64,000 nt of DNA, taken from contig BSBM01000001.1 of NCBI GenBank assembly GCA_027924585.1, forward strand, positions 54,242,501-54,306,500. Reading direction: 5' to 3'. Below the pieces are notes generated by a model. It saw only the letters and a list, made by a program, of their open reading frames with translations, was not told the DNA's origin and searched no databases. Below are positions 10,960 through 23,600 of this stretch, piece by piece (within the stretch, counting starts at the first letter, position 1; each line of letters opens with the position of its first letter). This DNA comes from Larix kaempferi. Taxonomy: Eukaryota > Streptophyta > Pinopsida > Pinales > Pinaceae. Both the position numbers and the translations under genes were made by a program.

Positions 10960-11495
10960 TGTTAAACCCTATATATTGTGACATTACATTTCTATTATTA
11001 TATTAGTATTGTCCTTATTGGTTGGATATGACCTTAATTGTAATTGTACCCTTTGTCTCCTATATACACACACACACAAGGAGACCTAGTTTTAGGATCA
11101 TCTCATCTTGTCTTATAAAAGGGTGTTTCCCCCTAGAATAGGTTTCTTATTCATTTTTATTTCATTCTCAGGGCATTGGACTACTCTTTCCTTACACACA
11201 CACACACACACACAAGGAGACCTAGTTTTAGTATCATCTCATCTTGTCTTGTAAAATGGTGTTTCCCCCTAGAAGAGGTTTCTTATTCATTTATTTATTT
11301 CATTCTCAAGGCATTGAGTTACTCTTTCCTTCTATTTTTATACTATTTTGGGAATTTGGTGCATAAAATTTGATACATTGTAAAAGGGTGTTGCCCTCTA
11401 GAAGAGTTTTCTTATTCATTTATTTATTTCATTCTCAAGGCATTGGGTTACTCTTTCCTTCTATTTTATACTATTTTGGGAATTTGGTGCATAAA
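10960..11495 (+). mobile_element. 3' LTR of the chromovirus (end uncertain)
   Basis: It starts TGTTAAACCC after the polypurine tract. It contains CA microsatellites and an internal triplication (11062-11495). Its right end is not marked by a clear inverted terminus or target duplication; sequence of a different chromovirus begins by about 11496. No 5' LTR is present for comparison. Confidence 0.6.
11062..11495 (+). repeat. Imperfect triplication within the LTR, ~130-bp period, with CA microsatellites
   Basis: The block around GTAAAA(G/T)GGTGTTTCCCC(CT)AGAA recurs at about 11112, 11249 and 11377, each time followed by TTCTTATTCATTT and a CTACTCTTTCCTTCTA block. Two of the units start with (CA)n runs at 11066-11079 and 11195-11214. 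Confidence 0.8.
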
Positions 11496-12740
11496 ATGAA
11501 ACTATAAGAAGTTAATACTTTTGGACAAGAATGACGAAAGACATTGCTAAGTATATAGCCAAGTGTATAGAATGTCAGTGGATAAAGGTTGAGCACATAA
11601 ATCCATGATCATGATTTCTACATCCGTTGCCGATATTAGAGTGGAAATGGGAAGTGGAAACCATTGATTTTATCGCAACAAAGCAACATGATTCCATCAT
11701 GGTAGTGGTGGAAAAGCTGACAAACAATTCTCACTTTATTTCAATCAAATCAACTCATAAGGCAACTAATATATTAGAAATTTACATGAAAGGGATTTCT
11801 AGGTTGTAGGGGATACCTAAGGAAATTGTTATAGATAGAGATCCAAAGTTTACTTCAAACTTATGGAAAGAGATATTTAAAGGATTTGGAACAAAACTAA
11901 ATTTGAGTACATCATATCATCCATAGACAATGGACAGATTGTGAGAGTGAATAAAATAATTGAAGATATGTTAAAGATGTATGTGATTGATATGACTTCT
12001 AGGTGGGAGGATTACTTGTACTTAGTGGAGTTTGCATATAATAATGGATATCATTCTTCTATGAAGATGAGCCCATTTGAAGCTTTGTATGGGAGAAATT
12101 GCATTACTCCAATCAGTTGGGACAATCCAACGAACATATTAGTAATTGGGCTAGAGTTACATAAATAAATGGAAGATTAGATGGTTTAGACCAAATATAA
12201 TTTGAAAATAGCATAGGATAGGTAGAAAAGTTATGCATACATGGGTTGAATATCAATATAGTTCAGAGTTGGGGAACATGTATATTTGAAAGTCAATCCA
12301 ATGAAGAGTTCCCTGAGGTTGGGAATTTGCTTGAAGTTAGTAGCTAGATATTGCTGGCCATTCAAGATTTTGACTAGGATAGGGCCTGTTGCATATGGGA
12401 TTGCAATGCTTACTTGCATAAAAGTTCATATTGTGTTTCGTGTGCCATTGTTGAAAAGTATGTACCTGAATCTAACCATGTTATTCATTGGACTTTGGTT
12501 CAGGTGGAACCAAAAGGATATGCACGGGTGCAACTAGTACGCATACTAGGCAGGATGTCACGTTGCTTAGGAATATATCAAAGTAGTTGAAGGTCCAATG
12601 GACCCACTACAACCCTAAAGAAGCAACGTGGGAGCTGGAGGATGCTATGCAAGAGGCATACCCACACATATTTTGAAATTTTGATGTAAATTTTGTAAAT
12701 GTAATTAGTGTTAAAATGCATCGAGGACAATTCATAAACT
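11496..12740 (+). pseudogene. Second chromovirus: integrase to C-terminus fragment
   Basis: The fragment opens inside the integrase zinc-binding region (AKCIECQ near 11560). The core keeps a TIDFI-like first Asp block and VIDRDPKF with the second Asp (11825-11860). The third block reads SYHP-stop-TMD, with TAG at 11924-11926 where relatives have Gln, so the Glu is not readable in frame. AFAYNNGYHSS-type sequence and a PIGPVAYxIA-type C-terminal block follow at 12300-12480, then a decayed chromodomain near 12600-12660. It resembles Tekay/Del-type chromoviruses. Everything 5' of integrase is missing; it abuts the LTR of the first chromovirus. Confidence 0.82.
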
Positions 12741-12754
12741 AAGGGGGAGGAGAA
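12741..12754 (+). other. Polypurine tract, second chromovirus
   Basis: AAGGGGGAGGAGAA ends directly before the LTR start TATAATACCCC (TG changed to TA). Confidence 0.8.
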
Positions 12755-13974
12755 TATAATACCCCATTTTTTACTATATGGTGTAATTATGTATATAATG
12801 ATGCAATGGCTAGAAGTCATAATTATATGGTCTAGGATGACCAAATATGTTGTAATATGTACATTTGTAAATAATATAAAAATCCCTTGCGACTGCAAAT
12901 GAAGAAGGACGAAGAAGAGATGGGCGGCTATGATTCCACAAGTGGGGGAAGTGAAAGGGGAGATAAGGGGAGATGACCCTAGTGAGTTATTAACCAAGTC
13001 CTTAACCTTACATGTAAACCTTGGTTAGAATATACCGCAAAGTCTGTTAATCCTTGGTTATGAGAAGGGATTAATTAACCTTGTTTATATTATTGTCTTA
13101 AGATGGGATTAAGGGGGAAAAACATGGGCTCCTCTTGGGTGCCACGTGGGAAGATATCAACATGCAAATATAAGGCTGAAAACTGAGTTGAAAGCATCAT
13201 TTTCTAACCATGATTTTCTCATGATCACCTCTGTTGGTACGAATTGGGGGAAAAGAGGAATGAAAGACAATTATGTGGAAAACTGAACTCCATGCATGCT
13301 AGTGCATAATTACCCAAGAAAATTTGTGTTGTTGGTTATGATTCCATTGTGAGAGGAAACTTGACCTACAACTAAGAATCCCTGGAGTCCCAACAATGAG
13401 ATTCCATGGTCAGCATGTGTTGGAGCACTAGAAGGGAATTGGGATAACCTAAGGGAATGCATGCATAGACGGGGTTCCCATTCCTTGTGTTGTGTAGCTT
13501 GAGGGGGAAGCATGCTGGTTGATTGGGATAAATATAGAGGGGGTTTTGGCACCATATAGTTCCTAAGTTGAGGGCTAGGTAGAATTCCTTGGAAGCTTCA
13601 CCCTTGTGGAATGATGGCCTTAGCTCATGGGTGGCCTCTATCATAGAAAGGATAAGTGTGACAGAGTGCCTAAGGATGGGAGGAACATCCTTCACTTACA
13701 TCCAGTTGGAGGAACATTTGCCATACAAATAAGTGTTCTTAATGTGTCATGGAATGTTCTTTTTTAATTTATAGTTTTCCAATATTTACTTTACAATGTG
13801 GGCGTTTCTGTGTGTATATTTTTAATTAGCACAATCTTGGTTGAATACATGGTAGGACTGCATGCATACTTAGTATTCCAACTAGATAATTTAGGCTGCT
13901 GTAATAAGCTTCCACTAATATTATATAAAGGAAGCTATATAATATGATGTTGATATTAAAATATAAAAAATTAC
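12755..13974 (+). mobile_element. Family-A LTR (3' LTR of the second chromovirus), 1.22 kb
   Basis: It starts TATAATACCCC and ends ...AATTACA at 13974, matching the TGTAAT...ATTACA ends of the minus-strand solo LTR at 62430-63644, which has nearly the same length (1215 bp). Shared blocks include GAAGAAGGACGAAGAAGAGA (12900-12920), CTATGATTCCACAAGTGGGG, a GCCACGTGG block near 13140, and GGAGCACTAGAAGGGAATTG near 13425. The ORFs inside it are not supported as genes. Confidence 0.8.
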
Positions 13975-14053
13975 AGTTAATGTTGAAATTGGACTACCCA
14001 TCACCTCAACAGTGTTATAGAAATGGTTGGATACATTGCAATATTACTTAAAT

Positions 14054-14111
14054 AAACTCAATAAAATCCAAATATATAATCTAAACTCAATAAAATCCAA
14101 ATATATAATCT
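14054..14111 (+). repeat. 29-bp tandem duplication
   Basis: The 29 bases at 14054-14082 (AAACTCAATAAAATCC...) are repeated at 14083-14111, ending directly at the poly-T run. It is adjacent to the insertion point of the probable SINE. Confidence 0.85.
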
Positions 14112-14335
14112 TTTTTTTTTTTTTTTTTTTTTTTTCAGCGGAAAAATCACCTTCCTGCTATTCTGAAGGAATCAAGGAAAGCTAACAATGCACAAGAAAT
14201 CTCAACAAACTTCCTCACATATCGTGGATGGTAGGTCGAGCAAATCGTCAGCCGGTAATCCAAGCCAAAAAATGTCTCAACAAAATTGAACCCAGGTAGA
14301 TGGAATGAAATCCATCTAACCGCCTATTGCACATT
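14111..14335 (-). mobile_element. Probable tRNA-derived SINE
   Basis: On the minus strand the segment has GGCGGTTAGATGG followed about 20 bases later by CTGGGTTCAA, which resemble pol III box A and box B of a tRNA-related head. About 150 bp of unique body follows and then a poly(A) tail (25 T on the plus strand at 14111-14135). The 5' end and a target duplication are not clear. A decayed tRNA-like sequence with a chance poly(A) is the alternative. Confidence 0.5.
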
Positions 14336-15055
14336 TCATATCTCAAAGCATTGTAAAATATTAATTCAAAGTAACACTAAAAAAAGATCACCGTGAACTT
14401 AATGGAAAAATGTGTTCCTATTTTCAAAATAATGAGTGCTTGAAAATAAAGAAAGAAAGGCTTATAGTAATAATGAATGGGAGCATGTCTAGAATTCTAG
14501 TTTTCTCTCACATTTGGATTGGTAGACACTGTTTTAGAACTCAAACAATGCTAACGATCATGACTAAAATCTATGTTTATTTCTTGCAATTTCAATTTGT
14601 AAAATTCTCAAACTTCTTAGTGGTGGCCATTTGTTTTGGTACACCCTTTCATGTGTCAGATAAAATTAAGATCTAGACTTCTATCAAATTTGATTTGTAA
14701 TGTCTTTTATATATTGGTCGTATGTTGGGTGCTAGTTCTGCTACAAGTGGAAGCCTACTTGACGACTTTGGTGCACCTATGTTATCACAAATCAATATGA
14801 TTATACCATACTAAACCCAAGGGAGAAGGCCAATGGTTGTTTGGGCGGTTTAGGAACCCAACATTATGAGTGGTGAGTACACATGGTAATCTAAACAACC
14901 AAATTGATAGGGAACATATAATTTAATTTAGTGATGATGGCGCCTTTCCTTTTATTTCCTTGTTTGATGGAAGAATATTTGTTTAAAATATACTATGCCT
15001 TTTAATTTTGAAGGATGAAAAAATAGAATGGAGATATATTTCATTTTATTCATTT
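14336..15055. other. Unassigned AT-rich stretch
   Basis: An 88-codon plus-strand frame (14410-14676) has no recognisable motif and no supporting context. I see no element boundary here. Confidence 0.4.
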
Positions 15056-15068
15056 TTCATTGGATTTT

Positions 15069-15228
15069 GGATTTCGAATTATGTTATGTTTTTTTTTTAA
15101 TTTTATTTTTTATATTATTTTGGATTTCGAATTATGTTATGTTTTTTTTTTAATTTTATTTTTTATATTATTTTGGATTTCGAATTATGTTATGTTTTTT
15201 TTTAATTTTATTTTTTATATTATTTTTA
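15069..15228 (+). repeat. 53-bp tandem repeat, three units
   Basis: GGATTTCGAATTATGTTATG plus a T-rich tail starts at 15069, 15122 and 15175. The units are almost identical, so this is a recent local expansion. Two related copies (ATGTTATGTTTTTTTTAATCC) occur near 15607 and 15680. The ORF spanning the array is a translation of the repeat. Confidence 0.9.
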
Positions 15229-15239
15229 CATACATCAAT

Positions 15240-16728
15240 AGGTGTATATCTTAGAATTTGGGGCGGACTATTATCTATGTCTTTTCTAGATTGAAGGAGG
15301 ATGGGACAAGTGTACTGTCTAGATTGATTTTATGGTCGTCGTTCAAAATTATAAATAAACAATTATATAAAAAAAACTGATAGTTGATGCATGGATACCT
15401 CATAGCTCATGCATGCATGGATAACAGATAGTGACAGACAACCCATTTAACTAAAGAATGTAACAGGTAGCTGAGACATAAACAACAAGTGATTACAACT
15501 AAGTGTGGAAAACAAGTAACATATAACTTATCCATAACACTTAACTTGTAACCTATCGATGTTCACCAACCACAAGTTAAATGGTTATACTAATTTATAC
15601 AAACTATGTTATGTTTTTTTTAATCCTATTTTTAATATTAAATATAGGATGACAAGTAATCACCCAAAAGAAATCCAACCATGTTATGTTTTTTTTAATC
15701 CTATTTTTCGTTTTTATTTTATACGAAGTGTAGGATGAACATGTAATCACAAAAGAAGATACAATTAACCTCACCCATGGACCTATTGCTACCAATAATT
15801 ATAACTTACATTTGTCAAATTATGACCGAGAGTTCGTATGAATTACAATATGATAACTTTCATGCTTTAAGCACTCTTTGGTTGATTCCACACAATGTTA
15901 ATGAAGAACTAGTATTTCCCACAATAGGTATTACCATACCTTTTTTAAATCTCTTCGTGATATTTTCTAGCTTAAGAGATATTTTGTAACTTAAAGGAAG
16001 GAGGTTAAGTTTAATATTTTTAAGATGTTTTTTCTTTTTTATGAATAACTTTTTATTTATTTATTATGTAAATTATGTTTTATTTCTTCTTTTTATTATT
16101 TTTAAAAGGAATAATTTCGTGAATTTTTTTTCAAGTAATTTTCTATGTTTTATGGATGGTAAACAATGTAAATCATCTACCCTAAATATAGAGCTTAACT
16201 CGAATAGCCAACCCAAGAACTTACTCATAACCTCCTACTTACAACTCACGACACTCAACCATTTGAACAAGCTCACCAAACTATCTTCTTACCTTTATTT
16301 ACACTCACTCACCTATTTTTACTATCAACGTTTTTATAGATTTAACTTAATCACCCAAAATCAACCTTTTTCTACCAAACATACGATTAAAAAATCCTTT
16401 CTTTTAAGTTAGAACATATCAAGAAGGAAAAGTTAAGTTAGAACATATGAAGAAGGAAAAGTTATAGCGATACCTATTATGGAAATTAATATTGCCTACA
16501 TGATAAGAATAAAATGTCCAAATTTGGGAATTCTTGTTTGAAATTTTACTCCTCACTATTTTGGTTTTGACGTGACATTTGGAATTCATGGCTCGTGCTA
16601 ACAAAGATATGAATTCCTTCTCCTACTTTATCAATAGAGGTGGTTTAGCTTTTTATCATGATCTATCGCCCTTAGAGTAATATTATTTAATTGTCTCTAT
16701 AACAAAATATAATGAAACACCATAGCCA
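15240..16728. other. Unassigned AT-rich stretch with small repeats
   Basis: There is no credible gene. It contains GTAACTTATC/TAACTTGTAACC-like short repeats at 15510-15560 and a 29-bp tandem duplication at 16406-16434 and 16435-16463. The 123-codon frame at 16041-16412 is low-complexity AT-rich sequence, without a motif. Confidence 0.45.
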
Positions 16729-17765
16729 TTGATTAAAATCCATACAATATATTCTTATTCTTGTTCATCTTCCAATGAGGCACCTCCTCGTGTTCTGGTT
16801 GAGATTGATCCGGTGGTGGGTTTGCAGGGTGAACTTGAAGTAATTTGGGAGGGGGGATCTTTCATTCAGTCGTTAAATTATTGGAGGGTTTTTTTTTTAT
16901 GTCACGCTTGTCACGAAGTAGGGCATTCAAAATATTAGTGTACTACTCGTTATTCAACTGACATCTTAGAACGGGTTCTTGACGATCGAGAGGGACCAGA
17001 AGAGGCGATGGATGAGCTGGACTGCTCGTTGCCCTTAGATTACCGCTCGACATCGGACATGGTTGGTAAGTTTGCTCGAAGTATACCCTTTTTGCTTAAA
17101 TTTTTGTCCTTGGACGAACCGGTTAACTCTTTATCTGTTGAGGGTGTCTCTTCTCATTTTATGAGACTAGTTAAGACCTCCTTAGCTCAGAAAAAGAGGG
17201 AGGGTTTTGAACACTGTCTGCCAGATATTTTTTTGAGGGTATATTTGGGTGATCAGCCTCTGGTTTCTCCAGGGCACACTGTCTCCAGGGAAGAAGTTAA
17301 TACTGATCTTATTTCCACTGGTCTTGTACCCTTGGGTGAAGTTTAGAACTCTCATTCGACCTAACTCAAGGGTGGGCTTGGCGGGATGTCCTTAGAGTTT
17401 GATTTTCCTCCTCTTTCGTTGACCAGACCACAGCAGCTGGGTATTTTCCTTTCCTCCTCTCCTCTCAGGGAAATTTCCCCACCCAAGGGCACAAGGTTTG
17501 ACTCTGTGAAAACTCCCTTGGAGATATACTCCTCTTCTGCTCAGGAGGATCCAAACATTATTCCTATTTCCTCCATTTTCAATGGGAATGTTACCATCTG
17601 TAAACCCAAAAAATCGAAAATAGGAAAAGGGAGACTTGATAATGATGGTCTTAACCCAAATATCTCTTTCTTGTTTGATAAGGGACTTCCAAGAGGCTCT
17701 CCCTCTTCCCAAACTGACTCATTTGGGGCTCTTAGAGAAGATGCGGCCCTTTCGGGGGTTCCTCA
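16729..17765 (+). pseudogene. LINE ORF1-like with broken zinc knuckle
   Basis: The frame contains LVEIDPVVGL and a following segment typical of plant L1 ORF1 (DUF4283-type) proteins. A CCHC zinc knuckle CHACHEVGHSKY-stop-C has its last spacer codon replaced by TAG at 16936-16938. Ser/Pro-rich sequence runs on to 17765 (frames 17008-17346 and 17386-17769). ORF1 proteins bind LINE RNA. The next ORF (endonuclease) starts within a few bases of the end at 17766. The 5' end of the element is not recognisable. Confidence 0.7.
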
Positions 17766-18405
17766 ATGAACATTGTATATTTTAATATATGAGGCCTGGG
17801 CAGCGGGCCTAAGATAGTTGCGTTAAAAATAATGATGTAGGTGATTCAGCTGTGTGTTATACTTATCCAAGAAACTATGAATACCTCTTCTATCGCCTGC
17901 AATTACTTCCTTAAAATTAAGCCTACTTGGCTGGTCACTATGGTGGATTCTTCTGGGTTGTCCGGGGGTACGATGATTGTTTGGAACCCAAAAGTGGCTA
18001 ACATGAAGGCTTATAATTCCATTACAGGTATTATGATAGAAGGATCTATCTGGGGGTATCCACGCTCTATTCGTATCGTGAATATATACGGACCTTATAA
18101 TAGGAGAAATTATTTTTGGGACAAAATCTCTCATTCGGGGATTTTGAGGGATGAATCCCTTATAGTGGACATTGACATGAACTTCACTACTTCTTCGGAG
18201 GAGGTTTGGGGTGCTGGTAAATCTTCTGACCCTTTGGTGGAGTATTTTTCTCAGTTATTTGAAGAGGCAAATTTGATCGACATTAAGCCAAATTTGGTGA
18301 TGTCGACTTGGTCGAACGCGAGATGCGGGAAAGCGGGCATTTCCAAGAGATTGGACCGTTTCCATGCATTAGAATCCTTTTACAATAATATTGGTCGTTA
18401 AATAT
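17766..18405 (+). pseudogene. LINE ORF2 apurinic-type endonuclease domain
   Basis: The domain begins near 17766 with MNIVYFNI-stop-GLGS, the usual N-terminal strand of L1 endonuclease. The catalytic LIQET block follows at about 17863, then IRIVNIYGPY near 18070, a degenerate D(I)DMN block where GDFN is expected (near 18165), and SKRLDRF near 18345. Stops occur near 17787 and 17836. The domain nicks target DNA for target-primed reverse transcription. It is truncated before the RT domain. Confidence 0.75.
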
Positions 18406-18905
18406 CTTGGGCTTACTCGGTCAGTATATCTAACCATAAATCTATCATCTTACAACTTGATTTCGTCCATTCTTTCTTGGTATACCCTTTTAAGTTTAAT
18501 CCGGTGTGGTTGGAGGAGGCATCTTTTAGCTCATTTTTCATCGAGTTGAAAGATGCCTCCTCCAACCACATTGGATAAGATTGGAGATGGCTTATAAAAA
18601 AGGTTCAAAAGAGTATAAATTCTTGGTCTTATCGATGGTTATCGTTGGGAGGCCGCCTCACATTGGTGACTTCGATTTTATAGCGTTTGCCGATTTTCTG
18701 GTTTTCTCTGTTTAGCATTCCTGAAGCGGTGACTCCTGAGATAAGGAAGATGATTTTCCACTTCCCGTGGGAAGGAAAACTGGGTTGTCCTAAATTTCAT
18801 CTTGTTTCCTGGGAGGTATTATATCTACCTAAGCTCTCTGGGGGTTGGGGGACTAAACACTTGAGAATTTTTAACAAAGCTTTGTGTGCAAAAAGTTTCT
18901 AGAGA
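18406..18905 (+). pseudogene. LINE RT C-terminal remnant after internal deletion
   Basis: After NPVWLEEASF (endonuclease-RT linker) the sequence jumps to SWSYRWLSLGGRLTLV (about 18620) and LPIFWFSLFSIP, the block after the RT thumb of plant L1 elements, then GGWGTKHLRIFNKALCAK. The entire RT catalytic core (including the YxDD region) is missing. The junction coincides with a perfect inverted repeat at 18505-18570. Confidence 0.8.
18505..18570. repeat. Perfect 22-bp inverted repeat with 22-nt loop
   Basis: The 22 bases at 18505-18526 (TGTGGTTGGAGGAGGCATCT plus two T) are the exact reverse complement of 18549-18570, separated by 22 bases. It sits exactly at the point where the LINE RT core is deleted. 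Confidence 0.95.
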
Positions 18906-19660
18906 GTTTTATTTGACAGAGGGCTACGGGGCAGACTTATCCTGCGGAAGTATTTAAAGAGACTCCCACCGGTGTATATATTCGAGATCATACAACTAGC
19001 GCATGTTTGGGCTCTACTATTTGGCGCAGCCTAATAAAAACAATGCCTCTCATCAATTCTTATATCGCCTGGGTTGTTGGAAGAGGTACCCAAGTTTATA
19101 TTGGGATAGATCCTATATCAAGCTTAGATGCAGGCTATGAAATTTCTCGAGAATTAATTTATGCTTTGCATAGGAGGAACATTTATGTCATTAAGAAAGC
19201 GACATATAGTAAATCTAATGGGGAGATTGGTTGGTATAACTCTCGGGATTTGGAGCTTGATGATTCAATAGCAATGGAATGGGACAAGTATGTGGAAAAC
19301 ATTAATCAAGTAGGTATTTCTTTATCTACGAATGAAGATACACTTGCTTGGTCCTATAATTCTATGGATGGTTTAGTTACTGTGGCTTTGGCTTACCATT
19401 GTTATTTGGAATATAAGACTGGGATCCACACTAGCTGGTGGACAAAGATGATTTGGAAGGCGTCAGTCCCTATAAAAATAAAATGAGTTATTTGGCTTGT
19501 GCTCATTGACAAGATTCTGACTTGGAAAAACCTTCAAAATAGAGGTTTTGAAGGACCGGGGTGCTGTTGCTTTTGCCTAGGAGATTTCGAAACAGTGGAT
19601 CACTTATTTAGGGGATGCACTTTCTTTAAAAATATTTGGATGGAACTCGAAATTGCTTTT
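18906..19660 (+). pseudogene. LINE reverse-transcriptase zinc-binding (zf-RVT) region
   Basis: The frame 19007-19486 contains IWRSLIKTMPLINSYIAWVVG and ends with WWTKMIWKASVPIKIK. It continues past a TGA as VIWLVLIDKILTWKNLQNRG, then a cysteine cluster CCCFC...DHLFRGCTFFKNIW. This is the conserved plant L1 zinc-binding region downstream of RT. A stop falls near 19487, and the RNase H region follows. Confidence 0.8.
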
Positions 19661-20640
19661 GATTTTTAGTTTCTCTTGGGTGGATCATAAGATTGGAGTA
19701 AATATACAGAAATGGATCGAATGTTTTAGAAAGGATTACACATTAATCTTCTTTTGCTTACGCCACATCTGGCGTGCAAGGAATGGATCCATTTTTAAGA
19801 ATTGGAGGCCTAATTCTCATCTGGTGGTGGCCAAGATCAAGTCTTCCTATTTTGAATACAAGAGAAGGAGGGTGCACTGAAATCGTGATAGAGTCTATTT
19901 AATGAATCATATTACCCCTTTCCCTTTGTATATTTCGACGGAGCTGAGCAGGGTAAGAGATGAGGTGCTCGAGCAGTATTAAAGATCAACTCATCTCAGG
20001 TTTTCCAGCTGTCTCTGTTGGCGGGTACTGGTACAAACTCTCGGGAAGAGCTGGTGGCTCTATGGATATTATTACGGTTCTCTAGAAATTTGTCTATAAG
20101 AACATTGAGGATATTTGGGGATTCAAAATGTATCATTGACTGGGCTGGTGGGATTTCATCTTTGTATTCATTGTATTTGGAGCACTGGAAAACTAGAGTC
20201 CAAGACCTGATCTCCGATTTTGAGCAGGTGCATTTTTTCCACATTTACATGGAGCATAATTCTGTGGTGGATCAGTTGTCCAAAATATTCCTTGGAAGCA
20301 TGGATGGAAACCTTCTATGCGAGGAATACAGGGATGGTATCCTCTTTGGGATGCATTGTAGAAATTTTTTATGAAGTTTGATACCGGATTTGTGGATGGA
20401 TGTTTTTTTGCTGATTTATTTATGGTTAATGCATTTCATTGGAATTACTATGGTTAGAAGACCGAAGGAGATCAATTTTTTTTTAGGAATGGTCAGGATT
20501 GGGAATTTTTTTTCCTGTTTTCTGAAAGAGAAAATTATATGTAGAAGTAGATCACTACTTGTGGTCTGTGACTATTGTATACAACTTTTTCTAATACAAA
20601 AGTTGTTCTTTTTTCCCTATGAAGAAAAATGAGGCACCTC
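19661..20640 (+). pseudogene. LINE C-terminal RNase H and 3' end
   Basis: After RHIWRARNGSIFKNW (about 19770) the N-terminal RNase H strand is decayed. It is recognisable from TNSREELVALWILLRFS (20035), IFGDSKCIIDW (20115-20150) and FHIYMEHNSVVDQLSK (20240-20285), which hold the Glu, Asp and final Asp of the catalytic set. The 3' UTR ends with a CTAATACAAAAGTTG block near 20595. The first composite repeat unit starts inside this domain at 20129. Confidence 0.75.
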
Positions 20641-23600
20641 ACTAAATTCCATATGCAACATAGCTACATTGATGCCTTCGCATTATTGGTATCTTTTCAT
20701 AAGCAAATTTGGTGGTAGGTAAGTCAAGTTGTCGATGCCATCATATAATAATGCGCTCATCGTTACTTTATATTTTTTTCTTTTTTTAATAAAAAAATCA
20801 GTATATTTGTTATTCCATATAAGAATCAAGATATATAAAGAAATTAAAACTATTTTCATACAAAGAAATTAAGATTGTTCATCGATCATGAAGACCATCC
20901 AAAATACCAAGACTGTTTATCGGAATGCCAAGACTATATACATAAATTAACCAACTTTCTTTGGGTGCTTTCATCGACATACAATGACAACCATCCAAAA
21001 AATAACGGATTTCATATTTGTTTAATACATATACACAATATAAATCCTCACAACTAAGACATATATTGTATATGCTGAAAATATTTAAAACCATACAAGA
21101 TTGAAAACTCAGGAAAGAAATGATGACCTTAGGGAAGCAACGGACCCCCATTAAATCTTGAGAAGCAAGCATGATAGTATGGGAAATAAGCCTCCGCTAG
21201 GCACCTCGGTTCCCCTATTTTCATAATAAAAGAAAAATAAAAAGAAAACCATGATTGCTTGCAAAAACATAACTGCATCCAATAAATATGCCACTGAAGG
21301 AAAATTATGTGCCAAAATGCCAAGAAATCCACCGCATTATTTGAAACAGGAAATATGCCAATGAAAGGAAAAGTGTCATAAGTGTCAAAAAGCATGGAAA
21401 GAGCCTTTGCAAACTAGTGATTGGCCCCATAATTCTTCGAAGGACTGTATCCCTCATCAATCCCCAGTGCTTCCTTTGACAGAGCATCAACCTCTTAGTT
21501 GAATTCTCAGAAAATATGTAGAAAGGAGTGAAAATATGTATCATTGACTGGGCTAGTGGGATTTCATCTTTGCATTCATTGTCTTTGGAGCACTGGAAAA
21601 CTAGAGTCCAAGACCCGATCTTCGATTTTGAACAGGTGCATTTTTTCCACATTTACATGGAGCATAATTATGTGGCGGATCAATTGTCCAAAATATTCCT
21701 TAGCAGGATGGATGGAAACCTTCTATGCGAGGAATACAGGGATGGTATCCTCTTTGGGACGCATTGTAGAAAACTTTTATGAAGTTTGATACCAGATTTG
21801 TGGATGGATGTTTTTTTGCTGATTTATTTATGGTTAATGCATTTCATAGGAAGTACTATGGTTAGAAGATTGAAGGAGATCAAAGTTTTTTGTAGGAATG
21901 GTCAGTATTGAGAAATTTTTTTCCTGTTTTCTGAAAGAGAAAATTATATGTAGAAGTAGATCACTACTTGTGGTATGTGACTATTGTATACAACTTTTTC
22001 TAATACAAAAGTTGTTCTTTTTTTCCTGTGAAAAAAAAATGATGCACCTCACTTAATTCCATATGCAACATAGTTACATTGATGCCTTCTCATTATTGGT
22101 ATCTTTTCATAAGCAAATTTGGTGGTAGGTAAGTCAAGTTGTCGATGCATCATATAATAATTCGCTCATCGTTACTTTATATTTTTTTCTTTTTTAATAG
22201 AAAAAATCAGTATATTTGTTATTCCATATAAGAATCAAGATATATAAAGAAATTAAGACTATTTTCATACAAATAAATTAAGACTATTCATTGATCATGA
22301 AGACCATCCGAAATATCAAGACTGATTATCGGAATGCCAAGACTATATACATAAATTAACCAACTTTCGTTGGGTGCTTTCATCGACATACAATGACAAC
22401 CATCCAAAAAATAACAGATCCCACTTTTGTTTAATACATATACACAACATAAATCTTCACAGCTGAGACATCTATTGTATAAGCTGAAAAATATTTAAAA
22501 CCAGACAGGATTGAAAACTCAAGAAACCAATGATGACCTTAGGGAAGCAAGGGACCCTCATTAAATCTTGATAAGCAAGCATGATAGCATGGGAAATAAT
22601 CCTCCACCAGGCACCTCGGCTCCCCTCTTTGCATAATAACAGAAAAATAAAAAGAAAAAACTATGATTGCTTGCAAAAACATAACTGCATCCGAGAAATA
22701 TGCCATTGAAGGAGAACCATGTGCCAAAATGCTAAGAAAGCCAATGCATTATTTGAAACAGGAAATATGCCAATGAAAGGAAAAGTGTCATAAGTGTCAA
22801 AAAGCATGGAAAGAGCCTTTTCAAATTAGTGATTGGCCCCATAATTCTTCGAAGGACTGTATCCATCATCAATCCCTAGTGCTTCCTTTGACAGAGCATC
22901 AACCTCTTAGTTGAATTCTCAGAAAATATGTAGAAAGGAGAGATTTTAAAAGGAGAGAAAATATGTATCATTGACTGAGTTGGCGGGCTTTCATCTTTTC
23001 ATTCATTGTCTTTGGAGCACTGGAAAGCTAGAGTCCAAGACCTGATATCCAATTTTGAGCAGGTGCATTTTTTCCACATTTACAAGGAGCATAATTCTGT
23101 GGCAGATCAGTTGTCCAAAAGATTCCTTAGCAGGATGGATGGAAACCTTCTATGCGAGGAATACATGGATGGTATCCCCTTCGGGACGCATTGTAGAAAA
23201 CTTTTATGAAGTTTGATACCGGATTTGTGGATGGATCTTTTTTTGCTGATTTATTTATGGTTATTGCATTTCATAGGAATTACTATGGTTAGAAGACTGA
23301 AGGAGATCAATTTTTTTTTAGGAATGGTGAGGATTGGGAGATTTTTTTCCTGTTTTCTGAAAGAGAAAATTATATGTAGAAGTAGATCACTACTTGTGGT
23401 CTGTGACTATTGTATACAACTTTTTCTAATACAAAAGTTGTTCTTTTTTCCCTATGAAAACAAATGAGGCACCTCACTAAATTCCATATGCAACATAGTT
23501 ACATTGATGCCTTCGCATTATTGGTATCTTTTCATAAGCAAATTTGGTGGTAGGTAAGTCATGTTGTTGATGCCATCATATAATAATGCGCTCATCGTTA

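Noticed and set aside
11062-11220. CA microsatellites as a possible regulatory or Z-DNA element
   Set aside because: They are part of the duplicated unit within the chromovirus LTR and have no other supporting signal.
15060-15254. Hydrophobic 64-residue ORF that looks like a membrane protein
   Set aside because: It is a translation of the 53-bp T-rich tandem repeat.
16041-16412. 123-residue ORF as a possible host gene
   Set aside because: AT-rich low-complexity composition (Phe, Asn, Leu, Tyr), no motif, and no splice or promoter context.
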